Source: Larix sibirica | Taxonomy: Eukaryota > Streptophyta > Pinopsida > Pinales > Pinaceae | Direction of reading: 5' to 3' | DNA: 20,684 nucleotides | Assembly: GCA_004151065.3 (NCBI GenBank) | Contig: NWUY0300066880.1 | Location: 973 to 21,656, forward strand | Part shown: positions 8,443 to 17,707 of the stretch, piece by piece | How the letters are laid out: every line of letters begins with the position of its first letter | Position numbering within the stretch: the first letter of the stretch is position 1 | Position numbers and translations under genes: made by a program | The notes under the pieces: model-generated | The model's database searches: none | The model's input: the letters and a program-made list of their open reading frames with translations, nothing else | What the model was told of the DNA's origin: nothing

Positions 8443-9470
8443 CTGTGTGGAAGGCCCTTGGGCAGCCATCACAAAGAAGCAGATCACCTCCATCTCCACA
8501 TTTTGTACAAATATCTTCATTCTCATCACATGTTTTTGCCTTCAAGCTTCTTTGGCTTGTCAGAGAAAGTGCCACTTCATGCAGGGACTGCCCATCTGAA
8601 AGATAGATACTATTGTAACTGTTAAGCAGACATTGAACTAGCAGGTTAATTATCACCTGTGATGCCATTTTAGTGAACAACATTTGAAAAGTGAAATCAT
8701 AGACATCTTTCTATGATGCTTACGGATTCCGCCTTGAGGCTCGTCCAGCATGTGCTTCAAACTGAGAACAGCTAATATGTTTGGAAACGGAAAAAACTAA
8801 CTTAGAAGCATGAACATCAAATACACGTCATATATAAGCTAAACAATCAAACAATCATACACACCTCAGTATTGCGGCAATTGCAGCATATATCAGATCC
8901 TAGTTTATATCCATCTAGTAATCGTTGTTTAAAAGGTCATCATATTTCAGAACCATGCCATGGAGAAACCAACGAAATTTTAAGTAAACCAATGCGAGAA
9001 CCACAAAGAATATAGATGCAATCGATTCAGAAAATTACTACCTATCCTTTTACAAAGTAGGCAAGCTTGGTTCCATCGGGCAAGCCATGTGGCTTAAAAA
9101 TTACTTTATGTAAAGTCATATCTCTGTGAGACAAATTAAAAGCAAGTGTCAACACCTTAATAGCTTTGCAGATTTGAGCCATTCTAGCAAGCAAACAAAA
9201 CATTATTATGCAGCCATCATCTTTGTCAAATAATGTCACTGCTTCCAGCCATGCATGCAACATCCCTGGCATCTTACTGTTCAAATTACAAGCAAAGGGC
9301 ATACATTTCTATCTACTAAGTCCTTAGGAGCGTAGATAGCTATAGATAAAATAAACAGAAATACAGGAAGCTAAAGCCTCTATGAAAAATATAATAGTCA
9401 CCTCTGTTGCATCCTAGATTGCACACTGGGATTTCCTTGTGTTTTTCTCTCCAAAACATTGGGAGAACGT
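8443..9470 (-). pseudogene. TDBD-PHD finger protein (IDM1-like family) fragment, five exons
   Basis: Plant proteins of this type are nuclear chromatin readers, often with a C-terminal acetyltransferase-like domain. Five minus-strand exons are seen with matching phases. E0 (9402-9470): SPNVLERKTQGNPSV. E1 (9042-9123): DMTLHKVIFKPHGLPDGTKL. E2 (about 8863-8924): LLDGYKLGSDICCNCRNTE. E3 (8724-8771): CSQFEAHAGRASRRNP. E4 (8443-8618): [14 protein letters not shown], then [17 protein letters not shown] and PRAFHT, the first half of a PHD finger (Cys4-His). E1-E3 form the TDBD region. E1 ends with TAG where the family has Gln. The base before E2 reads CAA where an AG acceptor is needed, so splicing is probably damaged. 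The second half of the PHD finger and everything after it are missing, as is the N-terminus. Confidence 0.88.
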
Positions 9471-9517
9471 CTGCATTTCAAAATTCATATCAACGTTAAC
9501 TGGCATACTAAGTCATA

Positions 9518-9545
9518 GGACACGGCCATATAGGCCTCCGTGTCC
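9518..9545. repeat. Imperfect inverted repeat / hairpin
   Basis: GGACACGG (9518-9525) pairs perfectly with CCGTGTCC (9538-9545) around a 12-base loop that itself contains GGCC/GGCC halves. It lies just upstream of the PHD fragment. Its role is unknown. I looked for an adjacent CTRR Helitron end and found none. Confidence 0.6.
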
Positions 9546-9557
9546 ATATCCTATGTG

Positions 9558-9727
9558 TTAGCCTCGACACATGAACAAGCCTAATCCATAAAATGAACGA
9601 CTATCCAAAACAACATCTGGTTGGCTACCCAGAATTCCGGGACACTGAACAGGATAAGCAAGGGAGGAATCGTAATGCTCCATTCCAGCTGTAGCTGGTT
9701 TGACTCCATCCCAGTAACCAGCTGTTG
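9558..9727 (-). other. Exon-like open stretch, unrecognised
   Basis: On the minus strand, after an acceptor-like AACATTAG, about 55 codons stay open to TAA at 9558-9560. The peptide contains [20 protein letters not shown] and [16 protein letters not shown]. Its composition looks coding and it is the next open segment upstream of PHD exon E0, so it might be an earlier exon of the same gene. I do not recognise it and see no matching donor for the required phase. Confidence 0.28.
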
Positions 9728-9792
9728 CTAATGTTCAAGGGGCGAGAGTCATCCCGAGGACGATCTAATTGGAATTAATAATAGATAGAATA

Positions 9793-9891
9793 ATGGCTGA
9801 GACTTCCTCTTCTCTTACCAGCCTGAAGGAATCGATTCGTTTGGAGCTCAGCAACTACAAAACGCAGACCTTGCGCATTTGCCTCCAGTAA
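9793..9891 (+). other. Short ORF, possible first exon
   Basis: ATG at 9793 opens 32 codons (MAETSSSLTSLKESIRLELS...) to TAA at 9889-9891. The stop overlaps a good donor, CCTCCA|GTAAGG, so splicing at 9887/9888 would avoid it and make this a 5' coding exon. No downstream plus-strand exon was recognised before the LTR element at 10290. The region is less AT-rich than its surroundings. Chance is a real alternative. Confidence 0.2.
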
Positions 9892-10284
9892 GGCCCAGAT
9901 GGAGTAAAGGTTACGTCCGAGAAATTATATGTTATGTGCTTAGCAGCCGCTGATGAGCATGCACCCCCGACACACGTTTAGCTGAAATCGAGTTGGGCTC
10001 CCCTGGGCATGAAACGTGTAAGTGCAACACGGTGGTTGTGTTCCTGGCATCATCAATCAACAAACGTAGGAGAATAATGTGCAGGGTGCCGAGATTGAAT
10101 AAGGGACTAATAAAAAATAGCCTTGCCTGAGTTTGAGGTCAAATAAGGCTCCAAATTACTTCATTGGCCAGAATAGAATTTATCCTAAAAAACTTGGGTT
10201 AAAACGTTTTGGTAACAGTGCCAAAGTAATGCAAAAGCAAGAAATCGATTTGCACTGCCTGCCGGCAGGGACTAATAAGGAGTT
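9892..10284. other. Spacer left of the LTR element
   Basis: Moderately GC-rich sequence to about 10110, then AT-rich. It contains a perfect 12-base palindrome CCTGCCGGCAGG at 10258-10269. No gene or RNA was recognised. Confidence 0.4.
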
Positions 10285-10289
10285 TAATT

Positions 10290-10572
10290 TGATGAAACAT
10301 GTACAATAAGAATAATATGATGATGAAAAATATTTACAAGCCAATTCAATTATATTTACATCAAAGATACATATATATATAGTATAATGGGTGATGCCAT
10401 TTCATAGAGATTTACTCTAGAACCTAACACTTTGTATGGTGACTATGGTAGGCAATCCTAACTAAATCTTTTAGTCATCATTTGAAAATAAATCACTATT
10501 ATCCTAAACGGATAATATAATTAAAGGTGACATGAAGACTTAGTGATTGGTAAGGTAAGTCCTAGGCTAACA
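10290..10572 (-). repeat. 3' LTR of the short LTR element
   Basis: In element sense it runs from TGTTAGCCTAGGACTTACC at 10572 down to TTTCATCA at 10290. It aligns along its length with 12853-13138; shared blocks include the complement of AAATCACTATTATCCTAAA. Identity is perhaps 75-80% by eye, so the insertion is not young. Confidence 0.85.
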
Positions 10573-10589
10573 TTCACCCCCTCAATCAC
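10573..10589 (-). other. Polypurine tract of the short LTR element
   Basis: On the minus strand GATTGAGGGGGTGAA abuts the TGTTAG start of the 3' LTR. A purine run at this exact position primes plus-strand DNA synthesis in LTR elements. It fixes the element's orientation as minus. Confidence 0.75.
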
Positions 10590-11909
10590 AAGTCTATATA
10601 TATGTACGAGCTAAGTTAAAATCTAATATCATGGATTTTTCAGAAATCCTTGATTTAAGGTTCAATGAAAAATCTACCTGAAAAACTATCAATTTTGATG
10701 TTTAATGGTTCATCTGAAATGAGATGGAAGAGAGTTGAAATATTGAAGTGGACAATTGTCAATATTTGAACATTTCCTAATTTTCTTGAGAATCTTGTCA
10801 TATGCCAAGCAATTTAGCTAGAAGAAACTAGTGTATTTTGCTAATTTGTGAACATGTAGTATCACCACTCCACTCTCAATGAATCACTAAAATGCTCTCT
10901 GAATATTGACATCATTATGTGTCAAACAACATCCCAATGTATCCCACTCAGATAAAAAGGATCCCAAATTACAATGCTCAACTTCCTTGATTTGATAGTA
11001 CTTCAATGCTTGAAGCCTGGCTGTCATCAATGGTATTCCCCCTCATCAAGTGCAAGGTGAGAAGTATGAATATTTTCTATTGATACCATGTATCGAGCAT
11101 TTTTTAGTCGATGCCTAACCTTTGTTACCTGATCAATTTTTTCTTCATAAGAGTAATCCCCCCCTCAAGGTGCAATAGATTTTTGGAAGGATCTTTATTG
11201 CAAGATGTGTATTTTCTCAGGAATTACTTATGTGATAATACTGATATAATTTTTGGGTTGCTGACGACCATTACCAAGGATTGAGCCACCCATAGTGTAC
11301 TTTTAGTCTTGCAAGTTTCTTCAATGTCGAACACTTGTTCCTTGAATGGTTCGACTTGTTGCAATGCTGACAAGGATGGAGATCAAAACACTAATCATGC
11401 ATATGACCAAATGATAGACAATGTTGGAATTTTACATTTTGATATTGAACTGGAACATGCGAATTTGAATCTTGTTGAAGGAATCCAACACTTTGGAACT
11501 TGATTGGTCTAGAATAATAAGGAACATGAAAGGTAACTTCCTTGTCATATCCAAGCCATATTTTGTGTTTGTTGTTGTTGATTTATTCCCAAGGTCTTAT
11601 GATGGGATTGGAAAGAGAAGGATGAACCTACTTCTTTGAAATTTGTGGAGGTTGATTTATTACTTGTTGTTGCATCATTGAAAGGTTTTCTTCAATGAAC
11701 TCAAAAGAAAACTCTTCAAAAGAAGGTTCATGTATAACTCCATCTTCATTTGGAATTGCAATTGTAGCTTCATCATTGTGCTTATCCTATGCTCACTATA
11801 GGTAGGGATCATTACCTTCAAAACTTGTGTTCATCAATTCACTATTTATCAAGGATTCCTTCTCATGACTAGATGAAGAATCATTAAGTTTAGTATCTGT
11901 ATGACCTAG

Positions 11910-12167
11910 TTATACTGGATCATTTGTGTCACAAGTACCATCAACATTTTGCATTAGATTAATTGTATCAAAAGTTGCATCAATTATTTGTATTACATTA
12001 CTTTTGTCACAAGTTGTATTAGTCATTTCCTTTTCAATTAATTGTAGTTGAATAAATTCAATCACTTGCTCCTTCATTTCAAGTTTCTTTTGAAGATCAA
12101 TCACCCAATTTTCCAAATAATCTAAGGATTGTTGTAGCTCTTTAATTTCTTGATTTGCATTTTGTAA
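11910..12167 (-). CDS. Coiled-coil ORF inside the short LTR element
   Basis: The frame is open from 12167 to the stop at 11910 (85 codons; an ATG lies at 12116). The first half is strongly helical with a heptad-like pattern: KELQQSLDYLENWVIDLQKK followed by LEMKEQVIEFIQLQLIEKE. This predicts a coiled coil. The second half is Asp/Asn/Thr-rich and unstructured-looking. It lies on the element's sense strand about 0.7 kb from the 5' LTR, where gag would be, but no gag motif is recognisable. It may be a remnant of an element-specific or captured protein. Confidence 0.35.
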   Translation of the reverse strand, partial: LQNANQEIKELQQSLDYLENWVIDLQKKLEMKEQVIEFIQLQLIEKEMTNTTCDKSNVIQIIDATFDTINLMQNVDGTCDTNDPV

Positions 12168-12842
12168 CTACTTTCCACCTTTACCCATTGTAGATTTCCA
12201 AATGTTATGCTTGCTTGTAATTGCTCGGTTTCTCTTATCCCATGCTCACTTGCTTATATGTCAATTTTAGGGTGTTGGGTACTATGAATCATGCACTCGA
12301 AAATGTGATTTTACAATGATTTGACACTTTGATTGACTTCCCATTTTTTAAACGGATCCTTGGAACTCTTCCCTATGACAATAAGACACACAACAATTGA
12401 AATTTTGACTCATAAAATAGAGGGTGTCGAATTCAACTAAGAATGCACCCACTTAGAAATTCAACAAGTAAACTTACAAAAAGACTATTTGCAAGTTACA
12501 ATTGTTCTTCAACTGATTAGAAATGCTTTGAGTTCGTAACATTCACTTTAGATTATCAGCCACATTTGTTCATGGCTAATATAACTAAAACTTTATTGCT
12601 TCAATATGTGTTGAATGATCTAAATTTTAAATGCCTTGTTACTTCCATGTGTGTGGTGTTTAATTCAAAAATTGCAATTGTATTTTAAGTGTCAAAGCTA
12701 GACACAAAAGAATCATCCGAGACCATGACCACCATCCACAAGAACATTGTCCTTAAACCCCCTTATTCAATTTCAAGGTGGTCTCAGACAAGATCCCAAA
12801 GAAAATAATTTTATTAATATATCCTCCTTGTGACCACAAAAG

Positions 12843-12850
12843 TGACACCA
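12843..12850 (-). other. Primer-binding-site-like sequence
   Basis: On the minus strand TGGTGTCA follows the 5' LTR end by about two bases. It matches seven of the first eight bases of the usual plant PBS (TGGTATCA, complementary to the initiator tRNA-Met 3' end). The match weakens beyond that. Confidence 0.6.
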
Positions 12851-12852
12851 CG

Positions 12853-13138
12853 CGCATCACTTTACAAAAGAATAGAAATATGATAGAAAAGGATCACATG
12901 AAAACTCTCATATTCATTTTTGAATTCACACCAAAGATACATATATATAATACAATGGGTGATGGCACCTCATAGAGATATTTTCTCTAGATTCTAACAC
13001 TTTGCATGGTGAGTAGGCTAGGAAATCCTACCTAAGTCAGTAATCATTTGAGGACAAATCACTATTATCCTAAATGAATAATAAAATTAAAGGTTACATA
13101 AAGAGTTAGTGACTAGTAAGGTTAGGCATAGGCTAACA
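12853..13138 (-). repeat. 5' LTR of the short LTR element
   Basis: It starts TGTTAGCCTATGCC at 13138 (minus sense) and aligns with the 10290-10572 copy. The inner end is less clear (GTGATGCG instead of the TTTCATCA seen in the other copy), so the 12853 boundary is approximate by a few bases. Confidence 0.8.
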
Positions 13139-13143
13139 TAATT

Positions 13144-13774
13144 CATCAATTAATTGAAGGTAAGAAATCCTTTTTTGCATGAAAAACTCACTGGGTTTGT
13201 AGAGGCTAGGTGAGTCAGGGGAGTGTCATTGGAGTAATTATATAAGATTTGTGGCATTGATAATGGGAAGCACGACTATTATGTCAGGTACATAGAGCCT
13301 ACAGTGGAAAATTAAAACACAATTAAGTTAAAAATACAATTTTTATTACTTTCAAACAAATAAGACTTTAAAAGGGTAAATCCTTTTCCTAAAAGGATAT
13401 GAGGCCTGAAGGCTAGTGATTTTGACTTTATAACTCTCATATTTAGTTATTTGGATACGAAAGGAAAACCACTCACCTTGAATTGCATCATTCCATTTCT
13501 TGTTAGTGAAATTCCTCCTTGACCTTAGAATCCAACAAAGGAAAAACCCTCACCTTGAATTACATCCTTCCATTTCTACTCTATGAAATTCCTCCTTGAC
13601 CTATGAACTCAAGAAAATGCAGACTTGACCCTTAAACTAAGTGATTTTTACCCTCTAGGGAAGCTTTCTCCTTCAAAACATTGGTTACCCTTATTCTTCA
13701 GTGATTTCATTGTTGGCATTCTTCTCCCATGACTTGCAGTGACGATTGAGATTCTTGATGCTATAGTAATGTAG
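13144..13774. other. Spacer between the two LTR elements
   Basis: No gene was recognised. It contains a two-copy 77-bp tandem repeat (listed separately). The remainder is AT-rich and non-coding in appearance. Confidence 0.4.
13463..13616. repeat. Two tandem copies of a ~77-bp unit
   Basis: 13463-13539 and 13540-13616 both run GGAAAA...CTCACCTTGAATT, then TTCCATTTCT and GAAATTCCTCCTTGACCT. They are around 80% identical by eye. It may be part of an unidentified older repeat, but no element end is visible. Confidence 0.85.
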
Positions 13775-14576
13775 TGTACATGTTCCCCGAGGTGTCTTAA
13801 TGGAGTGATTATTGAGTTTCCTTAATTGATTAAGTAGTTTAGATGTTGCTTCCCTAATATCTTTTCTATAGAATGGTTGTTAGATGCTATAGAATCCTTA
13901 ATCTTTTATAAGTTGGACAACAAGTTTTCAGGTGAAATAGTGATCTTGTAGATCTATAGAGGTTGATGAAGAACATTGTTCAATAGATGTTGCACATGTA
14001 AAAACATCAAAATTTCATCATCTCTCTAAAGGCTCAACAACTATATGAGGACCAAAAATGCCACATTCATAAGAGGTGATGACAATCAATATTATTTATT
14101 TCTTATGATGTATATATAAAAAAAAATCAAGAGACATATGCTAAAGTATAAATTAATTACACACTTGAAATAATCAAAGAGGTATACCTAATAACATTTG
14201 ACTATCTCCAATGTACAATCTAAAACAATAAATGCCATAAGACAATGCCAATAGTTGAATTGTTTTAAAGTCTTGGATTTGCTTGAGGAATTCTATATAT
14301 CCCAATGCTTTGTTGTGATAAAGAGGGGTTGGATTCTGCTTTTTGAATATATAGAGGCTAGGGGAAGTGCAAGGTTCCATAGCATGGCTCTACTGAGTGT
14401 AATCTAGGAGCAATATAATCCTCAATAAATAAAGATTTCAGAGTGTATGGTTGTTTTTGCTAAATAGTTGGTAGAGTATGAATTATGTCTTGTATGCTTG
14501 TTGCATTATTATGTAATTTTTATTCATATTTTTGGATACTTTTGACGTGAATCTTTATGTGTTGAATCTTTCGACA
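13775..14576 (+). repeat. 5' LTR of the Ty3/gypsy-type element
   Basis: It aligns with 16824-17707 through many blocks: TTAGATGTTG, TTGGACAACA, GTTGAATTGTTTTAAA, AAGAGGGGTTGG and GTTGGTAGAGTATGAATT-like sequence. A TATA-like ATATATAG is near 14348. AATAAA at 14424-14429 is shared with the other LTR and is the probable poly(A) signal. The start at TGTACATG is approximate. Confidence 0.8.
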
Positions 14577-14708
14577 TTAAGTGATATCAAATTTTCCTAA
14601 TAACACAGTGGGGAGGATCGAAGAAGTTATGGTCGCATATTGAGTAATCTGTGAATGGTGTTGAGGTGGGGAGCTCACATGAAGAGATCCCATAACAAGA
14701 TCATAGTG

Positions 14709-15507
14709 ATGGAAAATAGAGGAAGAGTTCGTGGAATACTGGGAATACCAGAGGTTATAGAATATGCAAATGCACTTGCTACCATGATGAGGATAATGAT
14801 GGCCAAAATGGATGCCATAGATTTATCTTAGAGGAGAGCTATTGCACATGCAGTGAAAGATAGCAATGATTATGAAGAAGAATAAGAGACTACAAGAGAG
14901 GAAATAGAAGAGTGCATGATAGTGGAAGAGAGAATGATTAGAGTAATTAGTTGTATTGGAGGTAAATGTAAACATGATACTCGTGTCTATTCTAGCATTT
15001 TAAATATCGAGGAATTGATAGATTGGACATGAGAAATGAAAAAGTTAGATTTCAGTTTGAGCATATTAGAGAACCCATAAAGGTTAGGTTCGGTAGCACA
15101 AATTGAAAAGTAATTTTCATTTTTTGTGGGATAGGTTGCAACTAAATAGAGAATGTACTAGTAGAGAGAAGATTAAAATTTGGGATAGTATTATGTCAGA
15201 ATTGAAATGTAAAATTTATCCCGTGGATTATGCTTTAAATCTGTTGAGAATGTCACAGAATTTGAAGAAGTTGAAGATCTTAGTAAAGGAGTACACTAAA
15301 TAATTTTACACACTTTATATAAGATCTTGACAAAATGAGGAGATACTGGAATCCATTGCGAGGCATGTGAATTATTTAGTTTATGCCATTCAACGTGATT
15401 TGAACGTTTTGAATTTTCAATCATTGGTTGAAGCTTATGAATTATCCTTGTCCATTGAGGATAAGGTTTTAAGGAAACTACAGATGGTGTAAATAATCCA
15501 AGACATG
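14709..15507 (+). pseudogene. gag remnant of the Ty3/gypsy-type element
   Basis: Gag is the structural protein that forms the element's particle. The ATG at 14709 starts MENRGRVRGILG, a typical Arg/Gly-rich gag start. Farther on, NIEELIDW (near 15007) and LWDRLQLNRE (near 15124) match the plant gypsy gag core. MSQNLKKLKILVKEYTK, SIARHVN and LVEAYELSLSIEDK follow in the expected order to about 15480. The frame changes at least once between 14709 and 15103, and stops occur after VKEYTK and nearby. No zinc knuckle was seen after it. Confidence 0.82.
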
Positions 15508-15919
15508 GACAAGGGAAACATAAACAAAAGCAACCTGAAGAAGGTGAAAGAAGCTCTAGTATTGTCAATGAGCTTGTGAAGAGAAGGTATGATCCTGATA
15601 GAGGAAGAGGATGATCAAAAGAAGATAGATGTAGATGAGGAAAAATCAATGGCATTTTCTTTAGATGTTGAAAGAGCCCTATGGAATTTGAATTCCCATA
15701 AATTATGAAGAATAGAAGAAGGAAAGAGGGGAGAAAACATCTTGCTGAAATGGAACCATCAGTAGTAGCAAGTGAGGTAATTGAATTACGGTCGCAACAA
15801 GGGGAAAATTTGTGGATGATGAAGATATTATTGTAGTCTACGAAAGAGATTGAGAGGAACCAAAATAGAGAAATACACTCTTCAAAATGAAATTAAAAAT
15901 ATAAGGTAAGTGATGTGAT

Positions 15920-16303
15920 TGATTATTAATGGTAGTAGTTCTGAAAATTTTGTTTCTACTAAAGTTGAACATCACAATATCAAATTTGAAGTGTACACCA
16001 TGAATCTATAGGGTGTCATGGTTACAAAATGGGAACAGGGTCACTATAAGTAAGAAATTCTTGGTTGCATTTAATATTGGGGGTTATCATGATAACATTT
16101 TATTTGATGTTTTACCCATGGATGCATGCCACATCTTGTTGGGGAGGCCATGGTGCTTTGATGGAAGGGTTATGGACGATGGGATAAAGAATACCCATCA
16201 ACTTAAGAAAGATGTGAATAAATTCAATCTACATCATTTTAATGAAGATGTGGAGAAGGATGTAAAAGTGAAAATATTCACATATGTGAAGGGAGTGGAG
16301 TAA
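15920..16303 (+). pseudogene. Aspartic protease remnant of the Ty3/gypsy-type element
   Basis: LIINGSSSENFVS (about 15919-15957) corresponds to the family's active-site motif (I-I-D-G/S-G-S). The catalytic Asp position reads AAT (Asn) at 15928-15930, so it would be inactive. After a stop and frame change, 16013-16303 gives FLVAFNIGGYHDNILF and DVLPMDACHILLGRPW, the conserved C-terminal protease block that precedes RT. The frame ends at 16303 and RT is not found beyond it. Confidence 0.85.
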
Positions 16304-16823
16304 CAATAACATGTGAGGCAATGTGTTGAGGAAAATAAAGAGCACAACATAGGTTCTACAACAACAACAAATTATGAGCAGATGGGAGTTTGTCTTCGCA
16401 TAATGATTTTCTTGGATGTATGTTTTTAGGCAATGTAAAAGAAAGTGTGGAAGATGTGACCATGTGTGAGACATCGAACGATAGAGTTTTTAGAGAAGAG
16501 AATGATGCACTTGCGAAATTATTACAATGCGAAATGAAAATGGTGCCTAAGAGGGGAGATGGTAAGGAAATAAGCACTGTTGGAATAGAATAATTTTAGG
16601 TAGTGCAAACTTGTGGATAGATTCACAAAAAAAAGAAACGCTAAAGATAGAACTAGATGCAGAATAGTGGTGGGCCATGAAATCAAAGGAGATGTTGTGG
16701 GTGTTAGAAGTGGAGATGTTTTGTATGTTAGCAACAGAAATGGGTAGAGGAACATGTCCAATTTGCACGTGGTTTTCACCTATAGTCAGCAAGATGCTCA
16801 AAGTTCCAACCAGGGTAGTCTGA
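16304..16823 (+). other. Interior 3' part of the gypsy-type element, no RT found
   Basis: Frames here (for example 16390-16593 plus) carry no recognisable pol motif such as the RT YxDD box or the integrase HHCC/DDE residues. The stretch may be the scrambled remainder after a large internal deletion, or an unrelated filler. Confidence 0.4.
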
Positions 16824-17707
16824 TGTAGAAGCATCCCTAGTGTAGAAAGCTATCCACACATTAATTACTTGAGTAGCTTAGATGTTGATTCCCTAATATA
16901 TTAATAGATTTATAAGATGTTTACAAAAGTTACAACAATAAAATATTACAAATATTATTTTTTGTAGAACTATTTTTAGATGCCATAGAATCCATTATCC
17001 GTTAGAAGTTGGACAACATGTTGTGGGGTGAAATAGTGATGTCATTGACCTGGAAAGGTTGTTGTAGAGCATTGTTCAATATAATTTTCATGCACAACAA
17101 CATCAAAAGCTATACGAGGACCAATAATGTCACATTCATTAGAGGCACATGCATCCAATATTCCTACTTTCTTGTACTGTATACATCAAAATTTATATAA
17201 TGAGGACACATTTTCTAAAGATTAAATTAATTATGCACCCAAAATAGTGAAGGATGAATACCTTAAAGAACATTTAATTATATCCAATGTAGAATCTAAA
17301 ACAATGAATATGATGTAAGACTTGACCAACTGAATGTGAAATGACTCCTATCCCAAAATGCAAACTAAATCAATGGTAGTTGAATTGTTTTAAACTTGTG
17401 GATTTCCTCTAGTAGTTCTATATATATTGCTAGAGATTTGTTATTATGAAGAGGGGTTGGGTTCTTAGTTTTGACTTTGTAGAGGATGAGGGAAGTGTAG
17501 GGTTCCAGAGCATGACTCTATTGAATGTAAGATGGGAGCAATACCATCCTCAATAAATAAAGATTGCATAATCTGAGGTTGTTCGCGCTAAATAATTGGT
17601 AGAGTATGAATTCTATTATGTACGTTTGAGTGTGTTATATGCAATTTTCTTTCTTTTGTTTGAATACTTTTGATGTGCATCTCTGTTTGTTGATTCCCTC
17701 TACGTCA
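16824..17707 (+). repeat. 3' LTR of the Ty3/gypsy-type element
   Basis: It starts TGTAGAAGCATCCC and ends CTCTACGTCA. It is about 80 bases longer than the 5' LTR, largely due to an AT-rich block near 16905-16965 and an insert near 17305-17370 that the 5' LTR lacks. AATAAA is at 17552-17557, as in the other copy. Confidence 0.8.

Larger units (their letters stand above)
10285..13143 (-). mobile_element. Non-autonomous LTR retrotransposon with intact ends and TSD
   Basis: Read on the minus strand, two ~285-base LTRs (12853-13138 and 10290-10572) start TGTTAGCCTA, the usual TG start. The outer ends are flanked by a 5-base direct repeat TAATT (10285-10289 and 13139-13143), which fits an integrase-made target duplication. 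Next to the 5' LTR is TGGTGTCA (12850-12843), close to the plant initiator-tRNA-Met primer site TGGTATCA. Just before the 3' LTR is a purine tract GATTGAGGGGGTGAA. The ~2.28-kb interior has no recognisable gag zinc knuckle, RT, RNase H or integrase, so it would depend on a partner element. The LTR start resembles Copia-type elements, but superfamily cannot be fixed without pol. Confidence 0.85.
13775..17707 (+). mobile_element. Decayed Ty3/gypsy-type LTR retrotransposon, pol-deleted
   Basis: Two diverged LTRs (about 13775-14576 and 16824-17707) flank a ~2.25-kb interior with a gag remnant and a protease remnant in the expected order. No reverse transcriptase, RNase H or integrase is visible, and there is not enough room for them. 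Both LTRs start TGTA and end CA. The sequence TTAAGTGATATCAAAT just after the 5' LTR is a weak relative of the TGGTATCAGAG primer site. No matching target-site duplication was found at these boundaries, so the ends may be off by a few bases or eroded. Frameshifts and stops show it is dead or has been non-autonomous for long. Confidence 0.85.

Noticed and set aside
9042-9302. 86-codon minus-strand ORF as a gene of its own
   Set aside because: Only 9042-9123 is a real exon (TDBD part). The rest is intron upstream of a good AG acceptor, and E0 at 9402-9470 joins it in phase.
9518-9545. Hairpin as a Helitron 3' end
   Set aside because: No CTRR followed by T within about 15 bases on either strand.
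11309-11503. 64-codon plus-strand frame in the short LTR element
   Set aside because: It is antisense to the element's orientation fixed by PBS and PPT, and has no recognisable content.
16229-16834. Several minus-strand frames over the gypsy interior
   Set aside because: They are antisense shadows of the element; none shows a domain.
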